Made by a program: the position numbers and the translations under genes. Below, in pieces: positions 60,446 to 64,000 of a stretch of 64,000 nucleotides of DNA; the stretch's first letter is position 1, and each line of letters opens with the position of its first letter. The DNA is from Endocalyx cinctus (Eukaryota > Ascomycota > Sordariomycetes > Amphisphaeriales > Apiosporaceae): NCBI GenBank assembly GCA_001600455.1, contig BCKC01000007.1, forward strand, positions 2,234,019 through 2,298,018, read 5' to 3'. The notes below the pieces were generated by a model that was not told the DNA's origin, ran no database searches, and was given only the letters and a program-made list of their open reading frames with translations.

Positions 60446-61621
60446 CGTGATGACACATGTGAAGAAAAACGGGGATTAAGTTTGGGCGATGGGAATAAAA
60501 AATCGATTGAGCGAATACGAGAGGGTGTACGGGGTTGTTTTCTAAATCCTGTATCACCAAATCAACGCTGCGCCGTTCGCACGAAACGGAGTCATTGGTC
60601 TTGCCAAGACTTTTATGGGCACCGACCGCTCACGGAAATAGACAGACCAGAAACGTATGCGCGAAGGATCAGACCAAGGATCAGTCTTAAGGGAAATAGG
60701 CATGGCTGGTTTAACCAAGTGACGCATGAATGAGTCAACAAGAAAGAAAGCAAAAAAGTCATCTATGTTTTAGAACATACTGCGGGCAGAGGGGTTTTAT
60801 TTTACTTTTTGGTTGTCATCGGCGTCAAATCGGCATCATTTTCAAATATACGGAGTTCCGATGGTTGGATCAGTCGGGTTAGGCGTTATCTTCTTTTCTC
60901 CGGATCTAACGGAGCTTTTTTCAAGATGAGAACGGGTCTTATCTACTACATTTTTTTTTTTTTTTGGCTGATATGAAGGCCTCGGGACGGCTGTACGAAA
61001 GAATTTAACATTCTACGATAGGTCGGATCTCAGGGATGTCCGCAGATTAGTGCCTCAATAAGCAATGCACCTTACATGTAATCAGATACATCCCTTACCT
61101 GGTACGTAGGTAGATATGCATGCTTATTGCGCTGTTGGTTCAATTTCAACATGGGAAGGCTTCAATTCAACCCTTCCACAACTACACAAACTCTTTAACT
61201 TCGTAACGTATATAGATGCATTATACCTTTTATGTAACTTACGTTCAATACAATATATCTGTTACAGAGGTCGCCCAGTACGACGTCCAGTCAGCCAGTA
61301 ACTATACTATGTATTTCATACATACTACCTAACCTACATAATTTCCACGGTAGATTGATCTGATTGATCTATTCATTTGAATAGGAAGTCTTTGAAACAA
61401 ACATAAGGTAAATAAATTACTTCATTTTATCGGCGCAATTGCCTCTCGGGAACTCCACCTCAGTTACGCAGTCACCCCCCGCAAGGGCGTTGACTCACAA
61501 CTGGCCTATTTCGTTCGAGTTCACGATTCACAAATTCTTGAAGCGACGACATTTGGCCTATAAAAATCAGGAGTTTAGGCATCTTTCTCAAACATAGAGA
61601 CAGCAGAATCATTTTCAGTTC

Positions 61622-61652
<31 letters not shown>

Positions 61653-61728
61653 CAGAAGCAGAGGCCAGAATCATCAAATAAAATTAAACTTCTATATATC
61701 TATCTACCCAATTACCGGTGAGCTCATC
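60446..61728. other. Intergenic region, no gene seen
   Basis: About 1.3 kb upstream of the FluG-like gene. It holds T-tracts near 60950-60965 and a T-run followed directly by an A-run at about 61622-61652 in the presumed 5' UTR. The open frame at 60482-60733 has no support. Confidence 0.55.
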
Positions 61729-64000
61729 ATGACCGAATTCAGCAAGTATAAGCAGCTCTACGCTGCCATCGACACCACCCCCATCATCGACAACCACTCT
61801 CATCCACTTCTCAACTCGGCGCACCTAGGCGGGCACCCTCTCCTGACCATAGCGACGGAGGCGCACGGGGACGCCCTCCCTTCCTCCCGCTTCAGCCTCG
61901 CCCACGTGCGCGCCGTTAAGCAGCTGTCTCGGGTGCTCGGGTGCGAACCGACGTGGGAAGCCGTCGAGGCCGAGATCGGGAAGCGGCGCGCCCGAGAGGA
62001 GACCCACCGGGAATGGGTGAGCACCTGTCTGGGAGGGATCGAGACGCTGCTTTTGGATGACCGGCTCGACTCGGCCGATAAGATAGAGTCTACGGATTGG
62101 CATTCGGGGTTCACCGAGAGCCCTTGCAAACGTATCGTGAGGATCGAGTCCGTCGCCGAGGACATCATCCTCGACTACTGCACCGATAAGTCCGATTTTG
62201 ACGACAAGGATATTAAGACTTTCTGCGACAATTTCGACAGGGAGATCAGGGAGGCCGTGGATGATCCAGAAGTGGTCGGATTCAAATCTGTTATATGCTA
62301 TCGCACCGGCCTGGATATACTGCCTTGGTCGGTTGAGATCATGGCAGAATCTGCCAGGGCGCTGTGGGATATCAAGAGCGCCCATCGAAAGAACATACGT
62401 CCGTTCCAAAAGAATAAGAGGCTGCAACATACCCCGCTGAATAACCTGATCGTCCACCTGGCGGCCCAAATAATTATTGGGTCCAAATCGGCGTGGAAAA
62501 AGCCTTTCCAGTTTCACACTGGCCTCGGAGACAACGATATCAGACTGACCAAGGCCTCGCCGTCCCACATGCAGCCCTTTATCGAAGCATACCCGGCTCT
62601 CCCCATCGTCATACTGCACTCCAGTTACCCGTGGACAAGGGAGGCCGGGTACCTGGCAGCCATGTACGCCAACGTATACGCTGACATTGGCGAAGTCTTT
62701 CCTTTTATCAATCGCCAGGGGCAGGTCGAGATTATGAACCAGATCCTCGAATTATGCCCATGGACCAAGATTATTTGGAGTACCGACGGACATACCTTCC
62801 CGGAGACATACCTGCTAGCGACGACGCAGGTCAGATCCGTCCTGAAGACTGTAAGCTCGTTCTTCTCTTCTCTTTATTATATTTGTAGCGCAATTTTACC
62901 AAGAAAAGGTAGAAAATAAAAATACTCACGCAAAGCTCTTCTTGACAGGTTCTCCCAGAATTAGTGCGAACGCAGCAGTTAAGCGAGCAACAAGCGGTCC
63001 AGGTAGTCCAAGACATCTTTTTCAACAACTCGCGCAAACTCTACAATCTTGAAGACGTCAAGACGCAGCTACCCACGTTCGCTCAGCTAAGCTCACAGCA
63101 AATTCAACCACTTCAAGGCGACGAGCTCTTGACCAAACTCCGTGCCTCGGAAGCCAAGTTCCTGCGCTTTTACTGGCACGACTACACGTCCACGTCGCGG
63201 GTGCGGCTCATACCGATCAAGCAGGTATACAAAGCTCTAGAAAAAGGAAAACCCTTCTCCATCTCCGTCACCAAAGCCTGCCTCGGGCTCCTCCAAAACG
63301 ACACGCTCATCCCGCGGGTCAATAGCAGCGGCTCTTACACCCTATATCCGGACTGGTCCTCGCTCCGACGCGGGCCCGTGGCGGGCCACCTCAGCTGCTA
63401 CGGAGAATTCCGAGAAGAGTCGCCGGCGGGCGACGAGCGAGCATCCCCGCTATGCCCGCGCGCGCTCCTCCGCAAAGTCGTCGCCAACGCCGCCCGGCAC
63501 GACCTGACCTTCCTGATGGGCTGGGAGGTCGAGTTCGTCGTCATGGAACGAAACCGGGATCCCAATCTCGTCAATAACGCGGCCGACAAGTACGTGCCTC
63601 TGGGCGGCGCGGACGGCGGCGACGACGGGCACTCGTGGTCGGCCGCGCGCGCGATGGCGACCTGGGGCCGCGCGGGGAGCTTCTCGACGGCGGCCGACGA
63701 GATCCTCGAGACGCTCGAGGAGGCCGGGATCGAGATCGAGATGTTCCACCCCGAGAGCGCGCCGGGCCAGTTCGAGATCGTGCTCGCGGCGCTGCCGCCG
63801 CTGGAATCGTGCGACGCCCTCCTGCACGCGCGCCAGATCCTCCAGTCCGTCGCGGCGAAGCACGGGTTCCACGTGACGCTGCACCCGAAGCCGTTTCCGA
63901 ACGCGTGCGGGTCCGCGTCGCACGTCCACCTGTCCGTTTCCTCCTCGTCGCTAGAGGGGGAGGATAAGGAGGAGGCGGAGGCGGAGAAGAAGAAACTGTA
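61729..64000 (+). CDS. FluG-like amidohydrolase/type I glutamine synthetase fusion (cut by window end)
   Basis: 5' part of a gene for a two-domain protein like fungal FluG. Exon 1 (61729-62850) and exon 2 (from 62949) join in phase 0 at GTAAGC/ACAG. The first about 375 residues are an amidohydrolase-2-like domain: the metal-site HxH is His23/His25 (IIDNHSHPLL), with VILHSSYPWTREAGYLAA, then IIWSTDGHTFPE with the expected Asp. The second part is a GSI-type glutamine synthetase: FYWHDYTSTSRVRLIPIKQ, glutamate-rich metal site GWEVEFVVME, SAPGQFEIVLAA, and KPFPNACGSASHVHLSV, where GS has a GSGMHVH-like loop. In Aspergillus nidulans FluG promotes conidiation through a diffusible signal; paralogues of unknown role are common. 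The 3' end lies outside the window, and exon 2 is strikingly GC-rich. Confidence 0.9.

Noticed and set aside
61825..62619. Minus-strand 264-codon frame
   Set aside because: Shadow of the FluG-like exon, no family features.
1..64000. CRISPR arrays, rRNA genes, intact tRNAs, intact transposons
   Set aside because: No regularly spaced direct repeats, no 5S/18S/28S signature, no complete cloverleaf and no transposase or reverse-transcriptase motif were seen by eye; a covariance-model and repeat search would be decisive.

Overview
The window is genomic DNA of a filamentous ascomycete (Pezizomycotina). Almost every gene has short GT-AG introns (about 50-145 nt). Genes lie singly on both strands, separated by AT-rich spacers with homopolymer tracts. 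The families present are typical of this group: a 7TM-RGS protein, a SAT4-type rhodopsin-like membrane protein, Sts1/Cut8, a FluG-like fusion, GPI-anchored wall proteins and a highly reducing polyketide synthase (HR-PKS). A sordariomycete is my guess from overall feel; nothing in the sequence proves it. Gene models were built by hand from reading frame, splice sites and phase, because the continuous reading frames often stop at introns.

Left part (1-27 kb): an Ecm33-like GPI wall protein, a doubtful small protein, a 7TM-RGS regulator, a plant-type O-methyltransferase, a rhodopsin-like membrane protein, a possible 55-residue membrane peptide, the proteasome tether Sts1/Cut8, a large uncharacterised protein with a Q/N-rich tail, a UDP-glycosyltransferase and a small hydrophilic protein. 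Spacers hold an (AT)n(GT)n microsatellite, a tRNA-like fragment and many CCTAGGTA-type motifs.

Middle (28-44 kb): gamma-tubulin, a 2-oxoglutarate oxygenase, a MYND-finger protein, then a compact secondary-metabolism locus. This locus has a GNAT-like gene divergent from a complete HR-PKS (KS-AT-DH-CMeT-ER-KR-ACP, about 2565 residues, no release domain). An HD-domain protein with a predicted secretion signal converges on the PKS 3' end. I saw no obvious pathway-specific transcription factor, P450 or thioesterase beside it.

Right part (44-64 kb): a 3.5 kb gene-poor spacer, an uncharacterised protein, an UNC93-like transporter, a GPI-anchored GH76 (Dfg5/Dcw1-type) wall enzyme, a GH28 exopolygalacturonase, a small one-TM protein, and a FluG-like amidohydrolase/glutamine-synthetase gene cut by the window end. 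There is no credible rRNA, intact tRNA, CRISPR array or intact transposon. Most of the window is ordinary fungal genome. The best leads are the HR-PKS/GNAT/HD locus and a stop codon that coincides with a splice acceptor in the Q/N-rich gene.
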